64,000 bases of DNA from Zoogloea sp. LCSB751 (GCF_002028455.1 NZ_MWUM01000018.1:1-64000); one strand, 5' to 3'. Shown: positions 7,814 through 16,733, counted from the stretch's first letter. Notes: generated by a model from the sequence alone, not told the origin. Made by a program: numbers and translations.

Positions 7814-8989
7814 ATGACGAACTTCAAATGGGACGACCCCCTTCTCCTCGATCAGCAGCTCAGCGACGAGGAGCGCCTGATCCGCGAAACCGCCTACGCC
7901 TACTCCCAGGAGAAGCTGGCCCCGCGCGTCCTCGAGGCCTTCCGCAACGAGCACACCGACCTGGCGATCTTCCGTGAGATGGGCGAACTGGGCCTGCTCG
8001 GCCCGACGATCCCCGAGGAATACGGCGGCGCCGGCCTCAACTACGTGAGCTACGGCCTGATCGCCCGCGAGGTGGAACGGGTGGACTCCGGCTACCGCTC
8101 GATGATGAGCGTGCAGTCGTCGCTGGTGATGGTGCCGATCAACGAATTCGGCAACGAAGCCACCAAGCGCAAGTACCTGCCCAAGCTCGCCACCGGCGAA
8201 TGGATCGGCTGCTTCGGCCTCACCGAGCCGAACCACGGCTCCGACCCCGGCTCGATGATCACCCGTGCCCGCAAGGTGGACGGCGGCTACAGCCTCACCG
8301 GCAGCAAGATGTGGATCACCAACAGCCCGGTGGCCGACGTGTTCGTGGTGTGGGCCAAGGACGACGCCGGCAAGATCCGCGGCTTCGTGCTCGAAAAGGG
8401 CTGGAAGGGCCTGTCCGCCCCGGCCATCCACGGCAAGGTCGGCCTGCGCGCGTCGATCACCGGCGAGATCGTCATGGACGAGGTGTTCTGCCCCGAAGAG
8501 AACGCCTTCCCCGAGGTGCGCGGCCTCAAGGGCCCCTTCACCTGCCTCAACTCCGCCCGCTACGGCATCGCCTGGGGTGCCCTCGGCGCGGCGGAAGACT
8601 GCTGGCACCGCGCCCGCCAATACACGCTGGACCGCCAGCAGTTCGGCCGCCCGCTGGCCGCCAACCAGCTGATCCAGAAGAAGCTGGCCGACATGCAGAC
8701 CGAGATCACCCTCGGCCTGCAGGGCTGCCTGCGCCTGGGCCGCATGAAGGACGAGCACATCGACGCGGTGGAGATCACTTCCATCATGAAGCGCAATTCC
8801 TGCGGCAAGGCACTCGACATCGCCCGCCTGGCCCGCGACATGATGGGCGGCAACGGCATCTCCGACGAGTTCGGCGTGGCCCGCCACCTGGTGAACCTGG
8901 AAGTGGTAAATACCTACGAGGGCACGCACGACATCCACGCGCTGATCCTCGGCCGCGCCATCACTGGCATCGCCGCCTTCGCCAACTGA
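7814..8989 (+). CDS. gcdH: Glutaryl-CoA dehydrogenase (decarboxylating)
   Basis: A 391-residue protein with the glutaryl-CoA dehydrogenase signatures: SGYRSMMSVQSSL containing the Arg that binds the substrate's distal carboxylate, FGLTEPNHGSDPGSM, and the base Glu369 in NTYEGTHDIHALILGRA. It oxidises and decarboxylates glutaryl-CoA to crotonyl-CoA. Its place downstream of badHI fits the end of the benzoyl/cyclohexanecarboxyl-CoA route, where pimeloyl-CoA is shortened to glutaryl-CoA. The start at 7814 follows GGAAGAG. Spacing of 89 bp from the preceding gene allows either read-through or its own promoter. Confidence 0.92.
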   Translation: MTNFKWDDPLLLDQQLSDEERLIRETAYAYSQEKLAPRVLEAFRNEHTDLAIFREMGELGLLGPTIPEEYGGAGLNYVSYGLIAREVERVDSGYRSMMSVQSSLVMVPINEFGNEATKRKYLPKLATGEWIGCFGLTEPNHGSDPGSMITRARKVDGGYSLTGSKMWITNSPVADVFVVWAKDDAGKIRGFVLEKGWKGLSAPAIHGKVGLRASITGEIVMDEVFCPEENAFPEVRGLKGPFTCLNSARYGIAWGALGAAEDCWHRARQYTLDRQQFGRPLAANQLIQKKLADMQTEITLGLQGCLRLGRMKDEHIDAVEITSIMKRNSCGKALDIARLARDMMGGNGISDEFGVARHLVNLEVVNTYEGTHDIHALILGRAITGIAAFAN

Positions 8990-9084
8990 GCGACGCGGCG
9001 CCCTTTCACCCCCGTCTCCACTTGGCCCGCGTCGGCTGATGGCAGGGTGCCAGCCCCGCACCCTGCCTCCTTTTTGGAGTTGTC

Positions 9085-9771
9085 ATGTCCATCGACACCG
9101 CAAGCTGCTTCGACCAGATCGCCACGGCCCGCAAATCCGTCCGCGCCTTCCTGCCCACGCCAGTGGAGCGGGAGACCATCGAGGCCATCCTCAAGGTCGC
9201 GGCCCGCGCGCCATCCGGCAACAACATCCAGCCGTGGCGCCTCCACGTCGTCACCGGCGGCCTGCGCCAGCAGCTGGTGGATGAAGTGTGTGCCGCCTTC
9301 GACGCCGCCGACCCCAGCCACCAGGCCGAGTACCACTACTACCCGACCCAGTTCTCCGAGCCCCACCAGAGCCGCCGCCGCAAGCTCGGCGGCGACCTGT
9401 ACCGCCTGCTGGACATTCCCCGCGGAGACAAGGCCCGCATGCACGCCCAGACGCGCCGCAACTTCACGTTCTTCGACGCGCCGGTCGGACTGATCCTGAC
9501 CATCGACCGCCGCCTCGCCCAGGGCAGCTGGATCGACTGCGGCATGCTGCTGCAGAACATCCTGCTCGCCGCCACCGCCCGCGGGCTGGCCACCTGCGCC
9601 CAGGCGGCGTGGATCGACTACCACCGCATCATCGCCCGCCTGCTCGAGTTCGATGACAACGAGCAGCTCGTCTGCGGCATCGCGCTGGGCTACGCCGATC
9701 CCGACGCGCCGGAGAACGGGCTGGAAAGCGAACGGGCGCCGCTGGAGGAGTTCGTGCGCTTCCACAGCTGA
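9085..9771 (+). CDS. Nitroreductase-family FMN oxidoreductase
   Basis: A 228-residue nitroreductase-fold protein with the N-terminal FMN-binding ARKSVRAFLPTPV and ARAPSGNNIQPWRLHV, and the C-terminal CGIALGYADPDAPEN. The family uses FMN and NAD(P)H to reduce nitro groups, quinones or enones. Nothing in the sequence fixes a substrate. It is 95 bp behind gcdH on the same strand and is followed by a strong terminator, so it is probably the last gene of the badH operon. The role in alicyclic acid breakdown is unknown. Confidence 0.75.
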   Translation: MSIDTASCFDQIATARKSVRAFLPTPVERETIEAILKVAARAPSGNNIQPWRLHVVTGGLRQQLVDEVCAAFDAADPSHQAEYHYYPTQFSEPHQSRRRKLGGDLYRLLDIPRGDKARMHAQTRRNFTFFDAPVGLILTIDRRLAQGSWIDCGMLLQNILLAATARGLATCAQAAWIDYHRIIARLLEFDDNEQLVCGIALGYADPDAPENGLESERAPLEEFVRFHS

Positions 9772-9837
9772 TACCGCGTAGCCGACCCCGGCAGAATCTC
9801 TCCCTCCCCCGTCGTCGTTGAAGGTCGACGGAACCTC

Positions 9838-9874
9838 GGCCGGTGAGCCCTCGACAGCTCACCGGCCTTTTTTT
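9838..9874 (+). terminator. Rho-independent terminator after the nitroreductase gene
   Basis: A perfect 11-bp stem (GGCCGGTGAGC at 9838-9848 with GCTCACCGGCC at 9857-9867, 8-base loop) is followed by seven T (9868-9874). It ends plus-strand transcription of the alicyclic operon and abuts the stop codon of the convergent maiA. Confidence 0.9.
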
Positions 9875-10512
9875 CACTCCGCATCCGGCTGGGCCGCCGG
9901 CGCGCCGCGCCGGAAGGCCTCCAGCGCCATGCACTGGTTGAAAATGCCCATCACCGTCGGCACGTGGTCCAGCTGGCACGCGAAGCGCTGCGCATTGAAG
10001 ACCTGGGGCACCAGGCAGCAGTCGGCCATGGTCGGCGCATCGCCGTGGCAGAAAGCACCGGTCCGCGGATCGGCCAGCAGGCTTTCCACCGTGGCCAGCC
10101 CCTTCTCTACCCAGTGGCGGTACCAGGCGTTCCGGGCCGTCTCATCCACATCGAGGGCATCCCGGAGATAGCCGAGCACACGAAGATTGTTGAGCGGGTG
10201 GATCTCGCAGGCGATGGTCTGCGCGATGGCGCGGATGCGCGCGCGGTCGGCCGCGCTGCCCGGCAACAACGGCGGTTCCGGATGAAGCTCATCCAGATAC
10301 TCGATGATCGCCAGGGATTGCGTCAGCACATGGCTGTCCTCGACCAGCGCGGGCACCAGCCCCGCCGGATTCACCGCCAGGTAGCCCTCACTGCGCTGCG
10401 CGCCCTTGGCCAGATGCACCGGCACCATGTCGTAATCCAGCCTTTTGAGATTGAGGGCGATCCGCACCCGGTAGGACGCGGAGCTACGGAAATAGCTGTA
10501 GAGCTGTCGCAT
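9874..10512 (-). CDS. maiA: Maleylacetoacetate isomerase (zeta-class GST)
   Basis: From the ATG at 10512, preceded by GGAGGAGG, the protein has about 212 residues. It has the glutathione S-transferase fold with the zeta-class active-site segment SSASYRVRIALNLK near the N-terminus and NPAGLVPAL and SLAIIEYLDE in the thioredoxin-like domain. The class isomerises maleylacetoacetate to fumarylacetoacetate using glutathione. In the usual SSC motif the Cys is Ala here, while both serines remain. It lies 13 bp behind fahA and is the last gene of the tyrosine-breakdown operon. Confidence 0.85.
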   Translation of the reverse strand: MRQLYSYFRSSASYRVRIALNLKRLDYDMVPVHLAKGAQRSEGYLAVNPAGLVPALVEDSHVLTQSLAIIEYLDELHPEPPLLPGSAADRARIRAIAQTIACEIHPLNNLRVLGYLRDALDVDETARNAWYRHWVEKGLATVESLLADPRTGAFCHGDAPTMADCCLVPQVFNAQRFACQLDHVPTVMGIFNQCMALEAFRRGAPAAQPDAE

Positions 10513-10525
10513 GCCCCCCTCCTCC

Positions 10526-11842
10526 TCAGGCCGCGGCCGGCAGCACCCGCCCCATGACCTCTCCAAAGCCGATCCGCGCAGCGCCCGACTTATCGCACCA
10601 GGCGCGCATCAACACCGCGTCGCCGTCTTCGAGGAAGGTCCGCGCTTCGCCATTGGGCAGCACGAGCGCCTGCTGGCCGCCGACGGTCAGCTCAAGCAGC
10701 GAGCCCGCCTCCTCGGGAGCCGGCCCGGACTGGGTTCCGCTGCCCAGCAGGTCGCCTGGCCGCAGGTTGCAGCCATTGACCGTGTGGTGGGCAACCATCT
10801 GTGCAATCGTCCAGTAGGCATGCCTGAAGCTGGTTCGCGACAAGGCTGCGGGCGGCTCGCCCACCTCGCGCATACGGGCTGTCTCGATCAGCACCTGGAG
10901 CTGGATGTCGAAGGCCCCGCTCGCGCGGTTAGTCGGCGACGCCAGGTAGGGCAACGGCTGAGGATCGTCGTCCGGCCGTTGCCAAGGCACGCGGTACGGC
11001 GCCAGCGCTTCAAGGGTGACGATCCACGGCGAGATCGTCGTCGCGAAACTCTTCGACAGAAACGGGCCCAGCGGCTGGTATTCCCAAGCCTGCAGGTCGC
11101 GCGCCGACCAGTCGTTGAGCAAGCACAGGCCGAATACGTGCCCGTCGGCCTCGTCGATGGGGATGGGCTTCCCGATCTCGTTGCCGCAGCCGACGAAGAC
11201 CCCCAGCTCCAGCTCGTAGTCCAGACGTTGGCTCGGCCCGAAGATCGGGCTGGTCGCCCCTGCCGGCAGCGTCTGGCCACGAGGGCGGGCAAAAGCCTGC
11301 CCGGACACGCCGATGGACGAGCTGCGTCCGTGGTAGCCGATAGGCACCCACTTGTAATTGGGCAAGAGCGGGTTGTCGGGGCGGAACAGCCGGCCGACGC
11401 GGGTCGCGTGGTGGATCGACGTGTAGAAATCGGTGTAGTCGCCGATGCTCGCCGGTAGGTCGTATTCGGCCTCGGACTGCGCCATCAGGCAGTCACGGAG
11501 CGCCGGTTCAGCCTCCGAGCCGGCGCGTAGAAGGCGGGACAGCGCCAGGCGCAGCGCGGACCACTTGGCCGCATCCAGGGCCATCAAGGGGTTGAGGCTG
11601 GCACCGGTACAGGCCTTGGCCACGTCCGCCGCCTCACCGGCGAAGACACCGCGGGCTTCAGTCGCGGCCAGATCGAGAATGCCGTCGCCGATGGCAACGC
11701 CAATGCGCCATGCCTCGGCCGACCCGGCCCGCCGATACATCGCAAAAGGCAGGTTCTGGATGGGGAAGTTGCCACCGGCAGCATTGGCCGACGTCACCCA
11801 GCTCTGCAGCGCCGGGTCATGGGTTTCGTTCAGCAGGCTCAT
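10526..11842 (-). CDS. fahA: Fumarylacetoacetase
   Basis: A 438-residue protein, normal for the family. The active-site region DYTDFYTSIHHATRVG supplies the metal-binding Asp and the catalytic His. Further landmarks are PIGYHGRSSS, the metal ligands in YELELGVF and NDWSARDLQAWEYQPLGPF. It hydrolyses fumarylacetoacetate to fumarate and acetoacetate. The gene sits between a VOC protein and maiA in the minus-strand operon starting at hpd or iclR. The preceding homogentisate dioxygenase step is not encoded in the window. Confidence 0.92.
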   Translation of the reverse strand: MSLLNETHDPALQSWVTSANAAGGNFPIQNLPFAMYRRAGSAEAWRIGVAIGDGILDLAATEARGVFAGEAADVAKACTGASLNPLMALDAAKWSALRLALSRLLRAGSEAEPALRDCLMAQSEAEYDLPASIGDYTDFYTSIHHATRVGRLFRPDNPLLPNYKWVPIGYHGRSSSIGVSGQAFARPRGQTLPAGATSPIFGPSQRLDYELELGVFVGCGNEIGKPIPIDEADGHVFGLCLLNDWSARDLQAWEYQPLGPFLSKSFATTISPWIVTLEALAPYRVPWQRPDDDPQPLPYLASPTNRASGAFDIQLQVLIETARMREVGEPPAALSRTSFRHAYWTIAQMVAHHTVNGCNLRPGDLLGSGTQSGPAPEEAGSLLELTVGGQQALVLPNGEARTFLEDGDAVLMRAWCDKSGAARIGFGEVMGRVLPAAA

Positions 11843-11932
11843 CGTCTGGATTCCCGGTGGCGATCAACAACGGATTCCGCGTCACGAGCGACGCGACTGC
11901 ATGCCCGTGACACATGGCAGGATGCGCCGAAT

Positions 11933-12481
11933 TCAGGGCTCGGTCGCGCTGGCCCCGCTGCCGGCGTGCAGCCACGCCGCATGACGGGGCGCCCGCTTCG
12001 TGACTGCCCACTCGTCCAGCATGGCTTGCTTCACATCGTCCAGCTTCTGGAGCATCTCGGGCGTCGCGGTATTGGCTGCCAGCTCCAGGCGATGGCCGTT
12101 GGGGTCGAAGAAGTAGATCGACTTGAAAAGGGTGTGGTCGATGGGGCCCAGCACATCGATCCCCTCGGACTCCAGTCTGGCCTTGGCGGCCAGCAGAGTG
12201 GCCACCGAATCCACCTCCAGGGCCAGATGCTGGACCCAGGCCGGGGTGTTGGGGTCGCGCCCCATCGGCGGCTGTGTCGGCAGTTCAAAAAAGGCCAGGA
12301 CGTTGCCCTGCCCCGCGTCCAGGAAGACGTGCATGTAGGGATCGGGCTGCTTGGTGGACGGCACTTCGTTCTCGGCGATGGCCAGCACGAACTTCATGCC
12401 CAGGTGCTTTCCGTACCACTCCACCGTCTGCTTGGCGTCGATGCAGCGGTAAGCCGCATGGTGAATCCGCTTGATCAGCAT
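11933..12481 (-). CDS. VOC-family (glyoxalase/dioxygenase fold) protein
   Basis: A 182-residue protein with paired beta-alpha-beta-beta-beta modules. KRIHHAAYRC provides an N-terminal His, VQHLALEVDS a second His at the start of the second module, and FFDPNGHRLELA the C-terminal Glu: a metal triad in the vicinal-oxygen-chelate pattern. The gene begins 5 bp after hpd stops, so the two are co-translated or nearly so. Members include glyoxalases and extradiol dioxygenases; the substrate here is unknown. Since homogentisate dioxygenase is missing from this operon, a role near that step is possible but speculative. Confidence 0.65.
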   Translation of the reverse strand: MLIKRIHHAAYRCIDAKQTVEWYGKHLGMKFVLAIAENEVPSTKQPDPYMHVFLDAGQGNVLAFFELPTQPPMGRDPNTPAWVQHLALEVDSVATLLAAKARLESEGIDVLGPIDHTLFKSIYFFDPNGHRLELAANTATPEMLQKLDDVKQAMLDEWAVTKRAPRHAAWLHAGSGASATEP

Positions 12482-12486
12482 TTCAT

Positions 12487-13563
12487 CTACTCCGCAGTCA
12501 GTGCGCCACGCCGAAGCTGGTCGCGCTCCAGGGATTCGAACAAGGCCTTGAAGTTGCCCTCGCCGAAACCTTCGTCGTGCTTGCGCTGGATGAACTCGAA
12601 GAACACCGGCCCCAGCAGGGTCTCGGAAAAGATCTGCAGCAGCAGGCGCCGCTCACCGCCGGCGGTGGAGCCATCGAGCAGGATGCCGCGCGCCTGGAGT
12701 TCCGGCACGGGCTCGCCGTGGCCGGGAAGCCGCTCCTCCAGCATCGCGTAATAGATGTCGTTGGGTGCGCTCATCAGCGGAATGCCGGCCAGCTGCAGCG
12801 CATCGACGCTGGCGATGAGATCATCGGTGAGGAGTGCCACGTGCTGGATGCCCTCGCCGTTGAACTTCATCAGGAACTCCTCGATCTGCCCGGCGCCCTT
12901 GCCCGCTTCCTCGTTGAGGGGAATGCGGATCAGGCCATCCGGCGCCGTCATGGCGCGGGACGTGAGGCCGGTATATTCCCCCTTGATGTCGAAGTAGCGG
13001 ATCTCGCGGAAGTTGAAGATCCTTTCGTAGAACGCGGCCCAGAACGTCATGCGGCCCCGATAGACGTTATGGGTCAGGTGATCGATGTGCGTGAAGCCGT
13101 GACCCTCCGGATGGCGCTCGACGCCGGGGAGGAACTCGAAATCGATGTCGTAAATGGACTTGCCGTCATCGAAGCGGTCGATCAGGTAGAGCGGTGCGCC
13201 GCCGATGCCCTTGATGGCCGGCAGGCGCAGCTCCATCGGCCCGGTGGGAATATCGATCGGCTGGGCACCGAGCTCCAGCGCCCGCCGGTAGGCCCGGTGG
13301 GAATCCCGCACGCGGAAAGCCAGCCCGCAGGCCGACGGTCCATGCTCGGCGGCGAAGTAGCTGGCGATGCTGCCGGGCTCGCGATTGACGACGAAATTGA
13401 TGTCGCCCTGGCGATACAGCACCACGTCCTTGGAGCGATGCTGCGCGACGAGGGTGAAGCCCATCTTTTCGAACAGGGGCTCCAGCACCTGGGGCGTGGG
13501 CGAGGCGAACTCCACGAACTCGAAGCCCATCAGGCCCATCGGGTTGTCGAACAGATCCGGCAT
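12487..13563 (-). CDS. hpd: 4-hydroxyphenylpyruvate dioxygenase
   Basis: The ATG at 13563 (MPDLFDNPMGLMGFEF) is preceded by GGAGGAG and gives 358 residues, the usual bacterial length; an in-frame ATG at 13605 is less likely. The iron ligands are visible: His in FTHIDHLTHNV, His in GIQHVALLTDD and Glu in PVFFEFIQRK. The enzyme turns 4-hydroxyphenylpyruvate into homogentisate with O2. It starts the catabolic part of the operon hpd-VOC-fahA-maiA, 99 bp downstream of an MFS transporter gene that may share the transcript. Confidence 0.93.
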   Translation of the reverse strand: MPDLFDNPMGLMGFEFVEFASPTPQVLEPLFEKMGFTLVAQHRSKDVVLYRQGDINFVVNREPGSIASYFAAEHGPSACGLAFRVRDSHRAYRRALELGAQPIDIPTGPMELRLPAIKGIGGAPLYLIDRFDDGKSIYDIDFEFLPGVERHPEGHGFTHIDHLTHNVYRGRMTFWAAFYERIFNFREIRYFDIKGEYTGLTSRAMTAPDGLIRIPLNEEAGKGAGQIEEFLMKFNGEGIQHVALLTDDLIASVDALQLAGIPLMSAPNDIYYAMLEERLPGHGEPVPELQARGILLDGSTAGGERRLLLQIFSETLLGPVFFEFIQRKHDEGFGEGNFKALFESLERDQLRRGALTAE

Positions 13564-13662
13564 GAGCGCCTCCTCCCCGGTTTTGGGCAAGCGGAACATG
13601 ATCACGCTGGCCTGCCCTTCAGGCTCTAGACAGCAGCCCTCGGCAGAAGCTCCCCGATTTTC

Positions 13663-14898
13663 TCAATGCCCCTGGCGGGCACCCAACAAGGGAATGAAGC
13701 TCAGCACCTGGGCGACGAGCAGCAGCCCGAAGGCGAGCTGCATCGCCAGCGCCGCCTCGAAGCCACCGGCACGCAGACTGTCGAACAGGCCGCCCAGCCC
13801 CCATTGCACCGCGAAGGCGCCGGCGAAGGCCAGCAGGTTGATGCTCGCCGTCGCCCGACCGGACAGTTGCAGCGGGAACAGGCCTGCCACCACGCCGTAC
13901 ATCTGCGCGCTGGTCGCCGCCACGACGCCAAGCGTTGCCCACAGGACCAGCGTCGGCCCGATGCGCACGATGATCAGCGCTTCCACCACCATGGTCAGGA
14001 ACAGCCCGACCTGCATCAAGCGCAGCGGCGTCACACCCCGGCGTGCCAGCCAGGCCATCAACGCGCCGATGGAGAGCTGCCCGACCAGCATGCCGATGTT
14101 GAGCCAGAACAGGTGGTCCGCCGCGTAGGCGCGCGTGTAGCCGTTGGCGTGCATCAGGTAGGGCACCGCCCACAGGCCCTGCAGCGCCATGAAGCCGCCG
14201 GTGAAGAAGGCCGACTGCCCGGCGTAGCGCCAGAAGGCCGGCGTCTTCAGCACGCGGATCACCCCTTTCAGGGCCAGCTGCAGGCCACCGCTCGCATGGG
14301 ACGGCTGTTCCGGCACGCGGAAGAAGATCACCGTCGCCCCCACGGCAGCCAGCACTGCCACCGCCCAGAAGGCGCCACGCCAGCCGATGTAGGGCAACAC
14401 CGCATGCAGCGGCACCGACACCGTCACCGCGCCGAGGGCCCCGCTCGACATGATGAAGCCTGTCATCGAGGCCAGCCGCTCCCGTGGAAACCACTGCGTG
14501 AAGGCTTTCAGCCCGCCCATCAGGCAGGCCGACACGCCGAGGCCGATCAAGCCGCGCCCGCTGGCCAGCGTCGGGAGATCCTGCCCCGTGGCGAACACCG
14601 CCGCCCCCAGCGCAGTGAGCAGCAGCAGGCCCGCCTCGACGCGGCGCGGACCGTAGCGGTCGAGGGCGATGCCGACCGGAATCTGGGCAAGCCCGAAGGC
14701 CAGGAAGTAGGTGCTGGTCAGCAGGCCCAGGTGCGCCGCGCTGAGGCCCAGCTCCCGCGTCAGGTCCGGCGAGATCACCGCGTTGACAGTGCGCATCATG
14801 TACGACAGGAAGTAGCCCAGCGCGAAGGGCAGGAAAACCCGTCCGACGAGGAAGGCCCGCGACGGCGCCGGCATGGCGCACGCGGCTTCGGCCGTCAT
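13663..14898 (-). CDS. MFS transporter, probably for an aromatic acid
   Basis: About 411 residues from the ATG at 14898 (MTAEAACAMPAPS), with GGAG upstream; an earlier in-frame ATG at 14958 has no visible ribosome site. Twelve hydrophobic segments are spread through the protein, and the family loop PVGIALDRYGPRR sits between helices 2 and 3. It is a cytoplasmic-membrane secondary transporter. The position between an IclR regulator and hpd suggests import of 4-hydroxyphenylpyruvate, a related aromatic acid or the substrate of the divergent paa operon. Sequence alone does not identify the cargo. Confidence 0.75.
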   Translation of the reverse strand: MTAEAACAMPAPSRAFLVGRVFLPFALGYFLSYMMRTVNAVISPDLTRELGLSAAHLGLLTSTYFLAFGLAQIPVGIALDRYGPRRVEAGLLLLTALGAAVFATGQDLPTLASGRGLIGLGVSACLMGGLKAFTQWFPRERLASMTGFIMSSGALGAVTVSVPLHAVLPYIGWRGAFWAVAVLAAVGATVIFFRVPEQPSHASGGLQLALKGVIRVLKTPAFWRYAGQSAFFTGGFMALQGLWAVPYLMHANGYTRAYAADHLFWLNIGMLVGQLSIGALMAWLARRGVTPLRLMQVGLFLTMVVEALIIVRIGPTLVLWATLGVVAATSAQMYGVVAGLFPLQLSGRATASINLLAFAGAFAVQWGLGGLFDSLRAGGFEAALAMQLAFGLLLVAQVLSFIPLLGARQGH

Positions 14899-14968
14899 GG
14901 TCCCGCTCCGGTCCAGGCGACACGCGGGCCGGCACCGCGCCACCGTTGTGCATTCCACACGTCCATGC

Positions 14969-15769
14969 TCAGGCCCGCCCGAGGTCAGTCTTCACCTTGT
15001 TCGCCAGCGCCACCAGGCGCGGGCCGATGTCCGCCTCCAGCCGCTCTCGCGGCAGCAGGAAAGCCGGGCCACCGCAGTTGAAGGCCATCGCCCGCTCCCC
15101 TTCCACGCCAAGCAGCGGCACGCCCACCGCGTGCACGTCCTTCTGCCATTCGCCGGCCGACACGCAGAAACCCCGCTCCTCGTACGAGCGGAAGGCCTCC
15201 TCGATGCCGGCCTTGATGCGCGGCCAGTTCTCCTCGTCCTTCTGACGGATGTGGTCCATCAGGTAATCCCGCTCGGACTGGGGCAGGCCACACAGCAGCG
15301 CGCGCCCCATCGCGGTGGTCGCCAGCGGGATGCGCGAGCCCACGTCGAGGCGCAGCGTGACATTGGCAGTGCTGCGGCAGGTCTCGATGTACACCATGTT
15401 GAGGCGGTCCCGCGCGCCGATGGATACCGAGGCCTGGGAATACTCGGCCAGTTCCTCCATTGCCGGCCGGGCGATCTGGCGCACATCCATGTTGGACAGC
15501 AGCGCATAGCCCAGAGCCAGCACACCGGAGGCCAGCTGGTAGGTGCCGCGCCGCTCGGAATAGGCCAGGTAGCCGAGCTTGGTCAGCGTGTGGGTCAGGC
15601 GCGACACGGTGGCCTTCGGAATCCCCGCCCGCCGGGCCAGTTCCGCGTTGGTCAGGTAGGGCTCGCCGGGCCGGAAGCAACGCAGCAACTCCAGCCCCCG
15701 CGCCAGCGCATTGACGAACTGGCGGTCCTTACTCTCTTCGTCATCGTCGAACTTCTGGGTGTCGTCCAT
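14969..15769 (-). CDS. IclR-family transcriptional regulator
   Basis: The start at ATG 15769 (MDDTQKFDDD) gives 266 residues. The N-terminal winged helix is clear: FVNALARGLELLRCF, then NAELARRAGIPKATVSRLTHTL. The C-terminal effector domain includes TAMGRALLCGLP and GVPLLGVEGERAM. IclR proteins bind aromatic or keto acids and act as repressors or activators, often on a divergent operon. The intergenic region up to paaF holds three copies of a dyad operator, strongly suggesting that this protein controls both directions. On its own strand it is 70 bp upstream of the MFS gene. Confidence 0.88.
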   Translation of the reverse strand: MDDTQKFDDDEESKDRQFVNALARGLELLRCFRPGEPYLTNAELARRAGIPKATVSRLTHTLTKLGYLAYSERRGTYQLASGVLALGYALLSNMDVRQIARPAMEELAEYSQASVSIGARDRLNMVYIETCRSTANVTLRLDVGSRIPLATTAMGRALLCGLPQSERDYLMDHIRQKDEENWPRIKAGIEEAFRSYEERGFCVSAGEWQKDVHAVGVPLLGVEGERAMAFNCGGPAFLLPRERLEADIGPRLVALANKVKTDLGRA

Positions 15770-15802
15770 CGCCTTTTGCCGGCTTACAAGAATGAAGCCG
15801 AG

Positions 15803-15818
15803 GTTCGCACAGCGGAAC
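15803..15818. promoter_or_regulatory. IclR operator copy 1
   Basis: GTTCGCACAGCGGAAC is an imperfect dyad, one base shorter in its left arm than copy 3. It lies about 34 bp upstream of the iclR start codon and is likely autoregulatory. Confidence 0.6.
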
Positions 15819-15843
15819 AATCCCGTCAATTTTTCGGAACGCG

Positions 15844-15860
15844 GATCCGCACAGCAGAAC
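15844..15860. promoter_or_regulatory. IclR operator copy 2
   Basis: GATCCGCACAGCAGAAC shares the central CGCACAGC and the right flank AGAACAAA with the other copies but has degenerate arms. Its right end is 42 bp from that of copy 1, about four helical turns. Confidence 0.5.
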
Positions 15861-15925
15861 AAATCCCGTTTACAGCCCCCCAGAAACTCGCTAAGGTTTG
15901 CTCGTGTTCCATTTTTAAATACACA

Positions 15926-15942
15926 GTTCCGCACAGCGGAAC
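15926..15942. promoter_or_regulatory. IclR operator copy 3 (perfect dyad)
   Basis: GTTCCGCACAGCGGAAC is a perfect 6-bp inverted repeat around CACAG. It ends 20 bp before the paaF start codon and 82 bp (about eight turns) from copy 2. It overlaps the region where the paaF promoter must lie; TACACA just upstream, at 15920-15925, could be its -10. Binding here would repress the operon. Confidence 0.7.
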
Positions 15943-15962
15943 AAACAAAATCGGGGATAGGC

Positions 15963-16733
15963 ATGAACGAAGTTGTCGTCGAACGCCCGGCGCCCCATGT
16001 GGCCGTGATCCGCATGAACCGCCCGGAAGCCCGCAACGCCCTCAACCAGGCCGTGCGCAGCGGCCTGGCCGAACACTTCACCGCCCTCGGCGCCGATCCG
16101 GACATCCGCGCCATCGTCCTCACCGGCGGCGACACGGTCTTTGCTGCCGGCGCCGACCTGCGCGACCTGGCCGACCGGGGCGCCATCGAGATCCTGCTGC
16201 GCAACAACCACCTGCTGTGGCAGGCGATTGCCGACTGTCCGAAGCCGGTGATCGCCGCGGTCAATGGCCTGGCCTGGGGTGGCGGCTGCGAGCTGGCCAT
16301 GCACGCCGACCTGATCGTTGCCGGCGAAAGCGCGTCCTTCTGCCAGCCAGAAGTGAAGGTCGGCGTGATGCCCGGCGCTGGCGGCACCCAGCGCCTGACC
16401 CGCGCGGTGGGCAAGTTCAAGGCCATGAAGATGGTGCTCACCGGCCTGCCGGTGTCCGCCCGCGAGGCCGACGCGATGGGCCTGGTCAGCGAGGTGGTTG
16501 CGGATGCCGACGTTCAGACCCGTGCGCTGGAACTGGCCGTACTGATCGCCCGCCGCCCGCCGCTGGCCGTCACGCAAATCAAGGAAGTGCTGCTGGCCGG
16601 CGCCGACGCCGCCCTCGACACCGGCCTGATGCTCGAACGCAAGGCCTTCCAGCTGCTCTTCGCCAGCCGCGACCAGAAGGAAGGCATGCACGCCTTCCTC
16701 GACAAGCGCGAACCGGAATTCACGGGGGAATGA
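15963..16733 (+). CDS. paaF: Enoyl-CoA hydratase, 2,3-dehydroadipyl-CoA hydratase type
   Basis: A 256-residue crotonase protein starting at ATG 15963 (MNEVVVERP). Hydratase motifs are complete: FAAGADLRDL for the oxyanion hole, and both catalytic glutamates in GGGCELAMHADL and FCQPEVKVGVMPGAGG. The gene is the first of a tight operon (4 bp to paaH, 31 bp on to the thiolase) that matches the PaaF-PaaH-PaaJ series. That series hydrates and oxidises dehydroadipyl-CoA, then cleaves it. The paa ring-oxidation genes are absent here, so the same trio may serve dicarboxyl-CoA beta-oxidation from ring-opened alicyclic acids. Controlled by the operators at 15803-15942. Confidence 0.8.
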   Translation: MNEVVVERPAPHVAVIRMNRPEARNALNQAVRSGLAEHFTALGADPDIRAIVLTGGDTVFAAGADLRDLADRGAIEILLRNNHLLWQAIADCPKPVIAAVNGLAWGGGCELAMHADLIVAGESASFCQPEVKVGVMPGAGGTQRLTRAVGKFKAMKMVLTGLPVSAREADAMGLVSEVVADADVQTRALELAVLIARRPPLAVTQIKEVLLAGADAALDTGLMLERKAFQLLFASRDQKEGMHAFLDKREPEFTGE

